DNA of 64,000 nucleotides from positions 1-64,000 of the forward strand of contig NZ_SLUQ01000014.1 in the NCBI RefSeq assembly GCF_004345245.1, written 5' to 3'. The position numbers and the translations under genes were made by a program. The DNA comes from Rhizobium sp. BK251 (lineage in GTDB: Bacteria; Pseudomonadota; Alphaproteobacteria; Rhizobiales; Rhizobiaceae). A model generated the notes under the pieces. That model saw nothing but the letters and a program-made list of their open reading frames with translations. It was not told the origin of the DNA and searched no databases. This document shows positions 20,264 to 28,957 of this stretch, piece by piece; the stretch's first letter is position 1, and the number at the start of each line of letters is the position of its first letter.

Positions 20264-21589
20264 TTACTTCTTCAGGAGATCCTGCATGCCTGCCTTGGTA
20301 TGGGCAAGCGCATCGTCGAGGCTCTGCTGGCCGGACCAGTAGCCGGTGAATTCCTTGGCCTGCAGTTCGTAGACCGAAAGCGCATTGGCGGAGGTGGCCC
20401 CGTCCATGACATAGCCGTACTTGCTGGCGAACTCCCCGAGCTTGACGAGATCAGGGCGGTCCGAGGCCACCTTCGCGACCACGTCCGGGGTGAGCGCCGG
20501 CGAGCCGCCGCTACGGGCATAGGTCAGGGCCGCGTCTTCGGTCGCCAGCCATTTCAGGAACTTGACGGCACCTTCCTTGTTCTTGGCATTCTTGTTGAGG
20601 CCGAGACCAAGGCCATGGATATGGTCTGCACGGCCATCCGGACCTGCCGGAGGCGCAACGATGCCGGTGACTTCGGCAACCGCGGGCGATTTCTCCATGT
20701 TCGTCAGGTCGGCCGCCGCGGCATTCCACTGCAGCGCCGTCGCCGCCTGGCCCGAGCCAAAGGCCGCATTGGTTTCGGCATACTCGTAGGTCAGCGAATC
20801 CTTCGGCGAAGCGCCTGCGTCGTAGAGCGTCTTGTAGAGCTCGAGACCGGTCTTGTAGGCGTCGGAATCGACGGTCACGTTGCCGTCCTTGTCCATCCAG
20901 TCGCCTCCGTATGAGCGCGGCAGCGACTGGAAGACCATCATGTTGAACAGCAGGTTCTTCATCTGCAGCACGGTGCCATAGCGCACCGGGCTGTCGGGAT
21001 TTGCCTGCTTGGAGAAATAGAGCGCGGTCGCAGCCCAGTCGTCCCATGTCCAGCTGTCCGGATCCTTCGGCTGCAGCTCCTTGCCGAGAACCTTCTGGGC
21101 GATCTCGGAATAGGTCTTCTTCGCCGCATCGTCCTTCATCAGGGCGTCGATCAGGTCCTTGCGATAATACATGAAATGCAGCGAAAGGTCGGTCGGCACG
21201 CCATACTGCTTGCCGTCGAACTGCATAGTCTTCAACACGGATTCGCCGAAGACCTTGGCGGCATCACCGCCGAGATCGACCGGCTCCATGTACGGCGCGT
21301 AGCGGCCGATCGAATAGGTGGCGACGAGGTTGATATCGAATGCGTCGGAACCGGCCGCCATGTCGGCCTGCAGCTTGTCGAAGAAGCCGTCGCGATTGAA
21401 GAACAGGAGCTCCACCTTGTCGGGGTCGGCTGCCTGCTTGTTGTAGGCCTCGACAGTGGCGCGCAGCGCGGTTTCCTCGGAACCGCCGGGCCAGCCGAGC
21501 ACGGTGACGGTAGCATTGGCAATGCCCGGCAGGGCAACGCTCGCAAGAAGCGCCGCAAATGCCGGAAGAGATGTCCTGTTCAGTTTCAT
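20264..21589 (-). CDS. Sugar ABC transporter substrate-binding protein
   Basis: 441-aa extracellular solute-binding protein (family 1). The signal peptide is MKLNRTSLPAFAALLASVAL ending at ANA; the mature protein starts TVTVLGWPGGSEETALRATVEAY, typical for the family. The start at 21589 is chosen because it gives the signal peptide; the frame is open for another 64 codons upstream without sense. It sits between nanEK and the two permeases, so the ligand is expected to be ManNAc, sialic-acid-derived or another amino sugar. Confidence 0.9.
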   Translation of the reverse strand: MKLNRTSLPAFAALLASVALPGIANATVTVLGWPGGSEETALRATVEAYNKQAADPDKVELLFFNRDGFFDKLQADMAAGSDAFDINLVATYSIGRYAPYMEPVDLGGDAAKVFGESVLKTMQFDGKQYGVPTDLSLHFMYYRKDLIDALMKDDAAKKTYSEIAQKVLGKELQPKDPDSWTWDDWAATALYFSKQANPDSPVRYGTVLQMKNLLFNMMVFQSLPRSYGGDWMDKDGNVTVDSDAYKTGLELYKTLYDAGASPKDSLTYEYAETNAAFGSGQAATALQWNAAAADLTNMEKSPAVAEVTGIVAPPAGPDGRADHIHGLGLGLNKNAKNKEGAVKFLKWLATEDAALTYARSGGSPALTPDVVAKVASDRPDLVKLGEFASKYGYVMDGATSANALSVYELQAKEFTGYWSGQQSLDDALAHTKAGMQDLLKK

Positions 21590-21641
21590 CGTTGTTCCCT
21601 TTCTTTGTTCTATTGCTTCGATTGCTGCCCGGAGGGCGCCG

Positions 21642-23177
21642 CTACCTGCCCTCTCCCGCAAGGTCCGCTGCGCCGATGATGCCTGCGCGACCGCCGAGCT
21701 TGGCCGCGACGAGATGAGGGGTAAGGCGGGGAGAAATGCCCGCCAGATGCTGTCCAACCTGACCGAGATACCCCTCGGCAAGGCCGATGCCGCCGCCGAT
21801 GACGATCTGCTTCGGGTCGAGCATCATCTGGATGTCGCGGCAGAGCGTTGCCACCCGAAACGCCGACTGCGAGACGATCGCGCTGGCCCAGTCCGCTCCC
21901 TTGCGTGCCTCGGCGAAAACGCCGGCGGCATCCGTTTCATGGCCCGTAGCTTTGGCTTGCGCGGCCATCCAGCGACCTGAGGTTTCGTCCTCGATCGGTG
22001 CCACGCCCTGCGACGGGCTGCGGATCAGACCGAAATGGCCTGCAAGCCCGGTCAGCACCCTGCCGTTGACGACGATGCCGCCGCCGATGCCGGTGGAGAT
22101 GGTGAGGAAGACGAGATCGCCGCCCCGCCCGGCGCCGAATCTGTATTCGCCCCATGCTGCCGCCTGCGCGTCGTTGACGGCGAAGGCGGGCGCCGCGAGC
22201 AGGGCCGAAGCCTTCTCGACGAGCGGATAACGATCCGGAATGCCGAGTGTCGCAGGATTGAGGGCCGACCAGAGCCCGTTCTGGATGAAGCCGGTCACGG
22301 CAATCCCAATCCCCGTATATCGGCCGCGCCACGAGCCGGTAGCTGCGGCGAGCGCGGCAAGCCACGCATCCGGCCCCGCCTCGCGCTCGGTGGCGACAAC
22401 GATTTCCTCGATGACGTTGCTGCCCTTCACAAGCGCGGCCATCGTCTTCGTCCCGCCGATGTCGATGGCGAGCATTGTCCGGCTCCGCCCGTCACGCAGC
22501 GTAAAGGCCCTTTCGACGGTGTCGTGGAACCACGACGTAACGTGTTCGGTGCGCGTGATTGCCGAGCCGACAACCACCGCATAAGCACCTGCCCGCACAG
22601 CTTCCGCTGCCTGCTCCGGCGAGCGGATGCGACCCTCGGCAATGACGTAGGGAGTAAGCCTTCGCATCGCGGCGATGAGGGCGACGTCAGGTTCGACCGG
22701 CTCGGGTCCGCCAACATAGCCTGAGAGCGTCGTGCCGACGAAATCGACGCCGGCGGCAAGCGCTCGCTCAGCGTCCTCGAGGGAGGAGCAGTCGGCCATG
22801 GTGAGCTTGCCCTTGGCCCTGACTGCCTTGACGAGAGCCTCGACCTGCACGGGTCGGACGCGGTCGGTCGCGTCGAAAGCGACGACATCGGCGCCGGCAT
22901 CGGCGAGCGCCTCGGCATCCTCGATGAAGGGCGTGATGCGCACCGGACTGTCGTCGAGATCGCGCTTGACGATGCCGATGATCGCCGCGGCTACCTGCGG
23001 GCGCACGGCCTTCACATAGGCGACCGACTCGATCCTCAGTGCCTTCGCACCGGCATCGAGGGCCGCCTTGGCAAAACCGACGACGAAGTCGGCATTGTCC
23101 ATCGGCCCGCCGGGTACCGGCTGGCAGGAAACGATAAGGCTGTTGCTGATTTCTTCGCGCTGCACGTGACACCCCAT
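21642..23177 (-). CDS. nanEK: Fused ManNAc-6-phosphate epimerase / ROK-family kinase
   Basis: 511-aa two-domain enzyme. Residues about 5-235 are NanE, converting ManNAc-6-P to GlcNAc-6-P (VAFDATDRVRPVQVEAL, GVDFVGTTLSGY, VIAEGRIRSPEQA). Residues about 237-511 are a ROK kinase, expected to phosphorylate ManNAc (AIDIGGTKTMAALV phosphate loop, NDAQAAAWGEYRFGAG, STGIGGGIV). The ROK zinc-site cysteines (CxCGxxGC) are missing: after GLAGHFG the chain reads LIRSPSQG. The start may be ATG 23177 or GTG 23165; the latter has GGGG at a better distance. No lyase (nanA) or nagAB is nearby. It lies in one operon with the ABC importer. Confidence 0.88.
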   Translation of the reverse strand: MGCHVQREEISNSLIVSCQPVPGGPMDNADFVVGFAKAALDAGAKALRIESVAYVKAVRPQVAAAIIGIVKRDLDDSPVRITPFIEDAEALADAGADVVAFDATDRVRPVQVEALVKAVRAKGKLTMADCSSLEDAERALAAGVDFVGTTLSGYVGGPEPVEPDVALIAAMRRLTPYVIAEGRIRSPEQAAEAVRAGAYAVVVGSAITRTEHVTSWFHDTVERAFTLRDGRSRTMLAIDIGGTKTMAALVKGSNVIEEIVVATEREAGPDAWLAALAAATGSWRGRYTGIGIAVTGFIQNGLWSALNPATLGIPDRYPLVEKASALLAAPAFAVNDAQAAAWGEYRFGAGRGGDLVFLTISTGIGGGIVVNGRVLTGLAGHFGLIRSPSQGVAPIEDETSGRWMAAQAKATGHETDAAGVFAEARKGADWASAIVSQSAFRVATLCRDIQMMLDPKQIVIGGGIGLAEGYLGQVGQHLAGISPRLTPHLVAAKLGGRAGIIGAADLAGEGR

Positions 23178-23200
23178 TTCAGCATCACGATAAGACGAAA

Positions 23201-23232
23201 ATACCAGATTACAACCAGTTTATGACTGGTAT
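23201..23232. promoter_or_regulatory. Putative GntR operator upstream of nanEK
   Basis: The 54-bp gap between the regulator gene and nanEK contains an inverted repeat ATACCAG (23201-23207) / CTGGTAT (23226-23232), and within it ACCAGT-N5-ACTGGT (23214-23230). The ACTGGT half-site is the same as in the sites known for the UTRA regulators NagR/DasR. It lies 24-55 bp upstream of the nanEK start. Confidence 0.6.
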
Positions 23233-23981
23233 CATCGCTGCAGTTCGAAAACGAAATCGTAGACGTCGCCCTTGTAGCGAGTCTCGCAGTATTCGACGAT
23301 CTGCCCATCGGCCAGGAAGCAGCGCCGTTCGGTCATCAAGAGCGGCGCTCCGGGCTCGCAATGCAGCTGGCTCGCATCCTCGGCGGAGGCAGCGCGCGAA
23401 CGCATGCGCTGTATCGCCCGCTGCGGCAGGAAGCCCCGTGTCTCCAGTGCCTCGTAGAGAGAGTTGTCGACCATGTCGGGCGATGGCAGGAAGCGCACCG
23501 GCACGGCGGACATCTCCACGGCGATCGGCACGCCATCGGCAGTGCGCACCCGTCTCATGCGCACGACATTGGCATTGCCGGCGATACCAAGTGCCATCAT
23601 CTCCGTCGGCGAGGCACGGCTTATGTGCTTGGAAAGCCAGATACATCCGGGCGTCTGGCCGCGCGCGCGGATATCCTCGGAAAAGCTCGTCAGCGTCGAC
23701 AGCGACTTCTCGACCCGTGAGCCGACCTCGGTCTTGAAGCCATGCCGCCGGTTCAGGAGACCCTCCTCTTCCAGGAGAGCCAGCGCCTTGCGCACGGTCA
23801 CCCGCGAAAGCGACAGCCTTTCGGCGATCACTCGCTCCCCCGGCAGAACGGCACCGGCCTTGACCGTGTTGGAACGGATCGCCGTCTCGATCGCCGCCTT
23901 CAATCGCTTGTAGAGCGGCAAGTCCGATGCCGTCTCGCCAAGCGTGGCGCCCACCATATCGATCAAGCTGTTCGCTGCCAT
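23232..23981 (-). CDS. GntR-family (HutC/UTRA) regulator
   Basis: 249-aa regulator. Winged helix at residues about 20-90 (LPLYKRLKAAIETAIRSN, ERVIAERLSLSRVTVRKALALL), then a UTRA ligand domain ending in EYCETRYKGDVYDFVFEL. UTRA regulators usually bind a phosphorylated sugar or similar ligand; here GlcNAc-6-P or ManNAc-6-P is a reasonable guess. It is the first gene of the minus-strand operon and ends 54 bp before nanEK. ACTGGTAT-type sites lie both upstream of it and between it and nanEK, suggesting autoregulation. Confidence 0.9.
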   Translation of the reverse strand: MAANSLIDMVGATLGETASDLPLYKRLKAAIETAIRSNTVKAGAVLPGERVIAERLSLSRVTVRKALALLEEEGLLNRRHGFKTEVGSRVEKSLSTLTSFSEDIRARGQTPGCIWLSKHISRASPTEMMALGIAGNANVVRMRRVRTADGVPIAVEMSAVPVRFLPSPDMVDNSLYEALETRGFLPQRAIQRMRSRAASAEDASQLHCEPGAPLLMTERRCFLADGQIVEYCETRYKGDVYDFVFELQR

Positions 23982-24038
23982 TCCTGCTCCGTGCGCCCTG
24001 ATCCACGGAGAAATTTTCCGTGGCCCGCTTCTGGACCT

Positions 24039-24048
24039 ATACTGGTAT
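24039..24048. promoter_or_regulatory. Second GntR site upstream of the regulator gene
   Basis: ATACTGGTAT, nearly palindromic, 58 bp upstream of the regulator start. It repeats the ACTGGTAT half-site found in front of nanEK, which supports a common regulator. Confidence 0.5.
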
Positions 24049-24235
24049 TACGATTTGAAGGCAAATCACTCACGACGACCACGCAAAGATGGCCGGACCA
24101 AGTGCGAGCTGTGTATCTGGGTTGCGGCCCAGGCCCCAGTTCAATTGCACTAGGAGAACTGCTAATAGGTAGTTGCGCCGGATCGTTCCGTTAGGGACGA
24201 CTCGACCGCTGGGGCGGATGCAGGACGGGTGATCT

Positions 24236-24910
24236 ATGGGGTCGATCGCTAGTTTTCACATCAGGGACGTGATTGATCCGGGGGACGCGCTTGGCGAGAT
24301 CCTCTTTGGATTGATCATGGCACTTACCTTCACCGTCGGCTCCCGGCTTCTTTTTTCGGAGACCGGGCTGGACGTTCACGAACTAATCGTCGCGACGGTC
24401 GGCTGCAACGTCGCCTGGGGGATCATCGACGCGGTTCTCTTCACCCTCGGGACGGTCTTCTACAAGAGCCGGCGCGTGCGCGTCCTTCGCCAGGTCAGGA
24501 CGGCAAGGAGCGACGATGTTGCACTATCGGCCCTGATGAAGGAATTTCCCATCAGCGGCGAACCCCTGGTAACCGCCACGGCCGATACGGATGCGCTCTA
24601 CAGGTCCATGCTGGTCCTGGCCCGGCGAGCAGAACCCGGCAATCTCAGCCTGTCGAAGGAAGACGCCCTTGCGGCTGTCATTGTCTTTCTCCTTGTAACT
24701 GCGACAGCCCTTCCCGCAATCATTCCTTTCCTCCTCATCGACAATGCCGACCTCGCCCTGCGAACCAGCAATTTCCTGCTGATCGGGCTACTGTTCTTGA
24801 CCGGCTTCGGATGGGCACGCTTTTCCGATTCGAAGCCGCTGAGAGCGGGGATCACGATGACCTGCCTTGGGCTCGCGCTCGTTGGCATTGCAGTGGCCCT
24901 GGGTGGTTGA
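24236..24910 (+). CDS. VIT-like membrane protein
   Basis: 224-aa predicted inner-membrane protein with five hydrophobic segments: two in the N-terminal third (GEILFGLIMALTFTVGSRLLF and VGCNVAWGIIDAVLFTLGTVF) and three at the C-terminus, separated by a charged loop. The N-terminal pair resembles VIT1/CCC1 metal-transporter family proteins, but the assignment rests on short motifs. It stops two bases before the start of the cyclase gene, so the two are an operon. The 254 bp upstream carry no gene. Confidence 0.65.
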   Translation: MGSIASFHIRDVIDPGDALGEILFGLIMALTFTVGSRLLFSETGLDVHELIVATVGCNVAWGIIDAVLFTLGTVFYKSRRVRVLRQVRTARSDDVALSALMKEFPISGEPLVTATADTDALYRSMLVLARRAEPGNLSLSKEDALAAVIVFLLVTATALPAIIPFLLIDNADLALRTSNFLLIGLLFLTGFGWARFSDSKPLRAGITMTCLGLALVGIAVALGG

Positions 24911-24912
24911 GC

Positions 24913-26880
24913 ATGAAACGCCCGGGAAACGAGACCACCCAAGATAACAAGGTCGATAGGCTCGACACCTGGGCGCTGCCGCTGCGGCTGCACCTCAGCG
25001 TCATTATCCTCGGACTCTTGGCCTGCACCTCGCTTCCCCTCGTGTGGATGACCTATACGCAGGGCAAGTTCACCGCCCTGTCGACTGGCGAGGCGCAGAT
25101 GCGCCAGCTCGGGCTTCGCGCCATCGAGGACTACCACAACGTCTTCAACAGCGGATACGCCGCGATCATCACCGCCTCGGCCGTTCCGGAAATGCAGACC
25201 CCGCCACCAGCCGACCTGCAGGCAAAACAGGATTTTCTCCTGCGGGTGTTGCAGTCGACCTTTCGCATCGACGGCATCTATGCGGGCTATCCCGATGGCG
25301 GATTCGTTCAGGCCATCGATGTGGCGGCCAATCCCGATTGGCGCGGCAACCTCGACGCCCCGGCCGAGACCGCGTTTGCGCTCCGCGTGATCACCAGGAC
25401 TGCCGGCGGCCCCAATACGACCTGGACCTTCTTCGACAAGGATGCGCACCCGATCAAACAACGCAGCGACCGCGATGATCTCTTCGATCCCAGGTTCCGG
25501 CCCTGGTACCTCGCGGCCGTTGGCGCGGGCAAGACAGCGTCGGTCGGGCCCTATGTCTCGGCGGCGACCAATTCCTTGACGATGACATTGGCAACACCGG
25601 CAGGGCCTGACAATCGCGTGGCGATAGGCGCGGACGTGCTGCTGCTGACGCTCGGCGAGATCGTCAATGTCAGCACGTTATCCGGACAGGCGCGCGGCTA
25701 TGTCTTCGATCATACCGGCCGCCTGATTGTCCACTCCGACAGGCCCGTAATGGATGAGATCAGGAGACAGCTTCGCCGCGGCGCGGACCCATCACCTGCG
25801 GCCCTTGGCGAAGCGGATCCTGCCATTCCGGCGATCACGGACCTGCTGAGATCTGACGTGCGTCTGCCGGCCGGCGAGGTGATCCATTTTCCGGTGCGCG
25901 GGCGAGAGTATCTGGCGCAAGTCTTTCGTGAGGAGACCGGCGGGCTGCTGAGCGGCTACAATGTCGTGATAGCCGCGCCGCTGGACGACCTTGTCGCCCC
26001 TGTCGAAGAGATGCTGAAGCGGAATCTGGCGATCGCCGCTGCCTTCCTGGCAGCGGGCGTCCTGGCGTCAATCATCATTTCCCGCCTGATCAGCCGGTCG
26101 CTCTATGCGCTCGCCGATGAGGCCCGGCACATGGGCAACCTCGAATTCGGCAAGAGTCGCGTCTCGCACTCCTGGATATCGGAGGTCAACTCGCTGGCAA
26201 AGGCGCTGAACGCCGCCCGCGGTGCCATCAGGACTTTCTCACTCTACGTGCCGCGAGAGCTCGTGCGCAGGATCGTCATTGCCGGCCAATCGGTTGTCGG
26301 AACGGCGGCGCGGCAGGACATCACGGTGCTCTTCACCGACATCCGCGATTTCACTACCATTTCCGAGCTGCACTCGCCCGAGGAGGTCGTCGCCCTTCTC
26401 TCGACCTATTTCGAGACGCTCAACAGCACTGTCGAGCGGCACGGCGGCACGATCGTGCAATATATCGGCGATTCCGTTCTCGCGATGTGGAATGCTCCTG
26501 TGCAGGACGAACATCATATCGAGAACGCTTGCCGCTGCGCTCTTGCGATGAAGGCTGCGATCGACGCCATAAATGCTGCCAACTCTGCGGCCGGGCGCCC
26601 CGAGCTCATCACGCGCTTCGGCGTTCATACCGGTCCGGCCGTCGTGGGCAGCGTCGGAGCAGAAACACGCAGGCAGTACACCCCCATTGGCGACACGGTA
26701 AACATCGCATCGCGGCTGGAAGGCCTCAATCGCCAGTATGGGACTTCGATCCTGGTCAGCGGCGCAATCCGCGACGCGGTCGGTGACAAGTTTGAACTCG
26801 CCCCGATCGGAATCGTCAGCGTGAAGGGACGGACGGGACAAACCGAACTCTTCGAGCTCAGGGCATCGTCGCCGGCCTGA
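24913..26880 (+). CDS. Membrane Cache-domain class III adenylate/guanylate cyclase
   Basis: 655-aa signalling enzyme. A transmembrane helix at about 28-47 is followed by a periplasmic double-Cache-like sensor (LRVITRTAGGPNTTWTFFDKD, FDPRFRPWYLAAV), a second transmembrane helix near 375-400, a short HAMP-like linker and the cyclase domain. The metal-binding aspartates are D476 (VLFTDIRDFT) and D520 (QYIGDSVLAMWN); the transition-state residues N and R are in GDTVNIASRLEGL. It therefore looks catalytically competent. ATP is the more likely substrate but GTP is not excluded. The start at 24913 is two bases after the VIT-like gene. Confidence 0.9.
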   Translation: MKRPGNETTQDNKVDRLDTWALPLRLHLSVIILGLLACTSLPLVWMTYTQGKFTALSTGEAQMRQLGLRAIEDYHNVFNSGYAAIITASAVPEMQTPPPADLQAKQDFLLRVLQSTFRIDGIYAGYPDGGFVQAIDVAANPDWRGNLDAPAETAFALRVITRTAGGPNTTWTFFDKDAHPIKQRSDRDDLFDPRFRPWYLAAVGAGKTASVGPYVSAATNSLTMTLATPAGPDNRVAIGADVLLLTLGEIVNVSTLSGQARGYVFDHTGRLIVHSDRPVMDEIRRQLRRGADPSPAALGEADPAIPAITDLLRSDVRLPAGEVIHFPVRGREYLAQVFREETGGLLSGYNVVIAAPLDDLVAPVEEMLKRNLAIAAAFLAAGVLASIIISRLISRSLYALADEARHMGNLEFGKSRVSHSWISEVNSLAKALNAARGAIRTFSLYVPRELVRRIVIAGQSVVGTAARQDITVLFTDIRDFTTISELHSPEEVVALLSTYFETLNSTVERHGGTIVQYIGDSVLAMWNAPVQDEHHIENACRCALAMKAAIDAINAANSAAGRPELITRFGVHTGPAVVGSVGAETRRQYTPIGDTVNIASRLEGLNRQYGTSILVSGAIRDAVGDKFELAPIGIVSVKGRTGQTELFELRASSPA

Positions 26881-26942
26881 GGCGTTGCAGTCGCGTTCGC
26901 GAAAGCCCTGCCTCCGCGTCGCGGCAAGATGCGGCAGCGAAG

Positions 26943-27725
26943 CTAGTCGATGATGTGGTAGCCGCCGTCGATGTAGATCGTGTCGCCGGTTATCAGGCGG
27001 GCGGCATCGTGCGCCAGGAAGGCAGTTGCCATGCCGACATCATCGATCGACACGAGGCTCCGCGTAGGCGCCGTTTCCTGCGCCCTGTTCAGAAGCTCGT
27101 CGAATTCGGGGATACCCGAGGCCGCCCGCGTCGCCAGCGGTCCGGGCGAAATTGCGTGCACGCGGATGCCCTTCGGGCCGAGTTCGGCGGCGATGTAGCG
27201 CACGGCGCTTTCCAGGGCCGCCTTGGCCACACCCATCACATTGTAGTTCTTCACGACCATCTGGCTGCCGTAATAGGTCATGGTGAACAGCGTCCCGCCG
27301 CGCTTCATCAGCGGTTCGGCGAGATGCGCCATGCGTATGAACGACCAGCAGGATATGTCCATCGTTTTCAGGAACCCGTCGTGCGGCACATCGACGACGC
27401 GTCCCTGCAGCGTGTCCTTCGGCGAAAAGGCAATGGAGTGCACGAGAAAATCGAGTTCTCCCCATTCCTCCGTGATCCGCTCGAAGACAGCCTCCAACTG
27501 CCCCGGCACGGCGACATCGAGCGGCATGAAAATGGGAGCTTCGAGCTCCTGAGCCAGCGGCTCGACATAGGTCCGGGCTTTGTCGTTGAGATAGGTCACG
27601 GCGAGCTCCGCGCCCAATGCGCGGAATGCTCTCGCGCACCCCCAGGCGATCGACTGGTCGTTCGCGATGCCGACCACCAGCCCGCGCTTTCCTTCAAGAA
27701 GCTTGGCTTTTACCTCGGGAAGCAT
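26943..27725 (-). CDS. fabI: Enoyl-[acyl-carrier-protein] reductase FabI
   Basis: 260-aa NAD(P)H-dependent enoyl-ACP reductase. The cofactor motif is GLVVGIANDQSIAWGCA; the catalytic residues align as Y151, Y161 and K168 (YYGSQMVVKNYNVMGVAKAA region) with Y146, Y156 and K163 of E. coli FabI. It is last in the DUF3141-pta-ackA-fabI operon and is probably a second copy next to the housekeeping gene, as in S. meliloti where this operon is induced by phosphate starvation through PhoB. The start at 27725 drops 11 unconserved codons. Confidence 0.93.
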   Translation of the reverse strand: MLPEVKAKLLEGKRGLVVGIANDQSIAWGCARAFRALGAELAVTYLNDKARTYVEPLAQELEAPIFMPLDVAVPGQLEAVFERITEEWGELDFLVHSIAFSPKDTLQGRVVDVPHDGFLKTMDISCWSFIRMAHLAEPLMKRGGTLFTMTYYGSQMVVKNYNVMGVAKAALESAVRYIAAELGPKGIRVHAISPGPLATRAASGIPEFDELLNRAQETAPTRSLVSIDDVGMATAFLAHDAARLITGDTIYIDGGYHIID

Positions 27726-27779
27726 GTTCGATCCTCTTCTCGATCCTGGAGCTGGCAAGTGGCATCCTGCGCGATCGCA

Positions 27780-28952
27780 CTAAGCGGCGATAAGCGCGAA
27801 CGTATGCCGGGCGATCATCAATTCCTCGTCGGTCGGCACGACATAGATCGCGACCTTGCTGTCATCGGTCGACACAAGCAGTTCGCCACCATCATTCCGC
27901 CGGGCGTCGAGCGACGCTCCAAGCCAGCTGAGCTTTCCGGCTATACGCTCACGCATAACCGCAGAATTCTCACCGACACCGGCCGTGAACACGAAAGCGT
28001 CCAGCCCACCGAGCGCTGCCGCCAACGCGCCGGCATTGAGGCCCATGCGATGGACGAAATGGTCAAGGGCAAGTGCCGCGCCGGCGCTGTCGCTCGCCAG
28101 TAGATCGCGCACGTCATTGCTGATGCCGGACAACCCCTTCAATCCGGATTCCTTATAGAGCAGGTCCTGCAACTGCGCCGGCGTCATGCCATGCTGCTGC
28201 AGCAGGTAGAGAAGGACGCCCGGATCGATCTGCCCGCATCGGGTGCCCATGGGCAAGCCGTCAAGCGCCGTGAAGCCGAGCGTGCACTCTACGCTCCTGC
28301 CCTGCCAAAGGGCACACAGCGAGGCGCCGCTGCCGAGATGGGCGACGATGACGCGTCCGTTGCTGATGCCGGGTGCCACCTCGGCGAGCCTTCCCGCAAC
28401 ATATTCGTAGGACAGCCCATGAAAGCCGTACCGCCGCACGCCCTCGTCAAAGTAACGGGCGGGAATGGCATAGTGATCCGTCATCGGATCATGACCACGA
28501 TGGAAGGCGGTATCGAAGCAGGCGACCTGCACAAGCTGCGGCTGGCGCTCGAGGAGGACGCGGATTGGCGCAAGGTTGTTCGGCTGGTGTAGCGGAGCGA
28601 GCGGTGCGTACCTCTCGAGTTCGTCCACCAGGTTTTGGTCGATACGTGCCGGGCGGGTATGGTCTGGACCGCCATGGACGACCCGGTGGCCGACGGCGAT
28701 CAATCGCCCCTCCTGCCGCTCCCTAAGCCATTCGCCGACGAGACGCATGGCTGCAAGCAGATCGGGAACGTTCTCGCAGGAGTAGTTTTCATTCGCTACC
28801 CGTTCCCCGCCGGCGCTCTTGACGGTCAGGTGCGGCGCGGTGCCGATGCCCTCCATCTGCCCCTTGAGCAATCGTGCCAGCGTGCTTCCGGCGGCGAAAA
28901 CCTCGAATTTCAAGCTCGATGAACCGGCATTCACGACGAGGATCGTGTCCAT
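27780..28952 (-). CDS. ackA: Acetate kinase
   Basis: 390-aa kinase that interconverts acetyl phosphate plus ADP and acetate plus ATP. Active-site motifs are all visible: VVNAGSSSLKF, GHRVVHGG (Arg), FDTAFH, YGFHGLSY, GTRCGQIDPG (Arg), FTAGVGENSAVMR and PTDEELMI (Glu). The ATG at 28952 is used; the annotated frame could also begin at an in-frame TTG three codons earlier. It starts 5 bp after the pta stop and is 54 bp from fabI. Confidence 0.95.
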   Translation of the reverse strand: MDTILVVNAGSSSLKFEVFAAGSTLARLLKGQMEGIGTAPHLTVKSAGGERVANENYSCENVPDLLAAMRLVGEWLRERQEGRLIAVGHRVVHGGPDHTRPARIDQNLVDELERYAPLAPLHQPNNLAPIRVLLERQPQLVQVACFDTAFHRGHDPMTDHYAIPARYFDEGVRRYGFHGLSYEYVAGRLAEVAPGISNGRVIVAHLGSGASLCALWQGRSVECTLGFTALDGLPMGTRCGQIDPGVLLYLLQQHGMTPAQLQDLLYKESGLKGLSGISNDVRDLLASDSAGAALALDHFVHRMGLNAGALAAALGGLDAFVFTAGVGENSAVMRERIAGKLSWLGASLDARRNDGGELLVSTDDSKVAIYVVPTDEELMIARHTFALIAA

Positions 28953-28957
28953 GGCAA

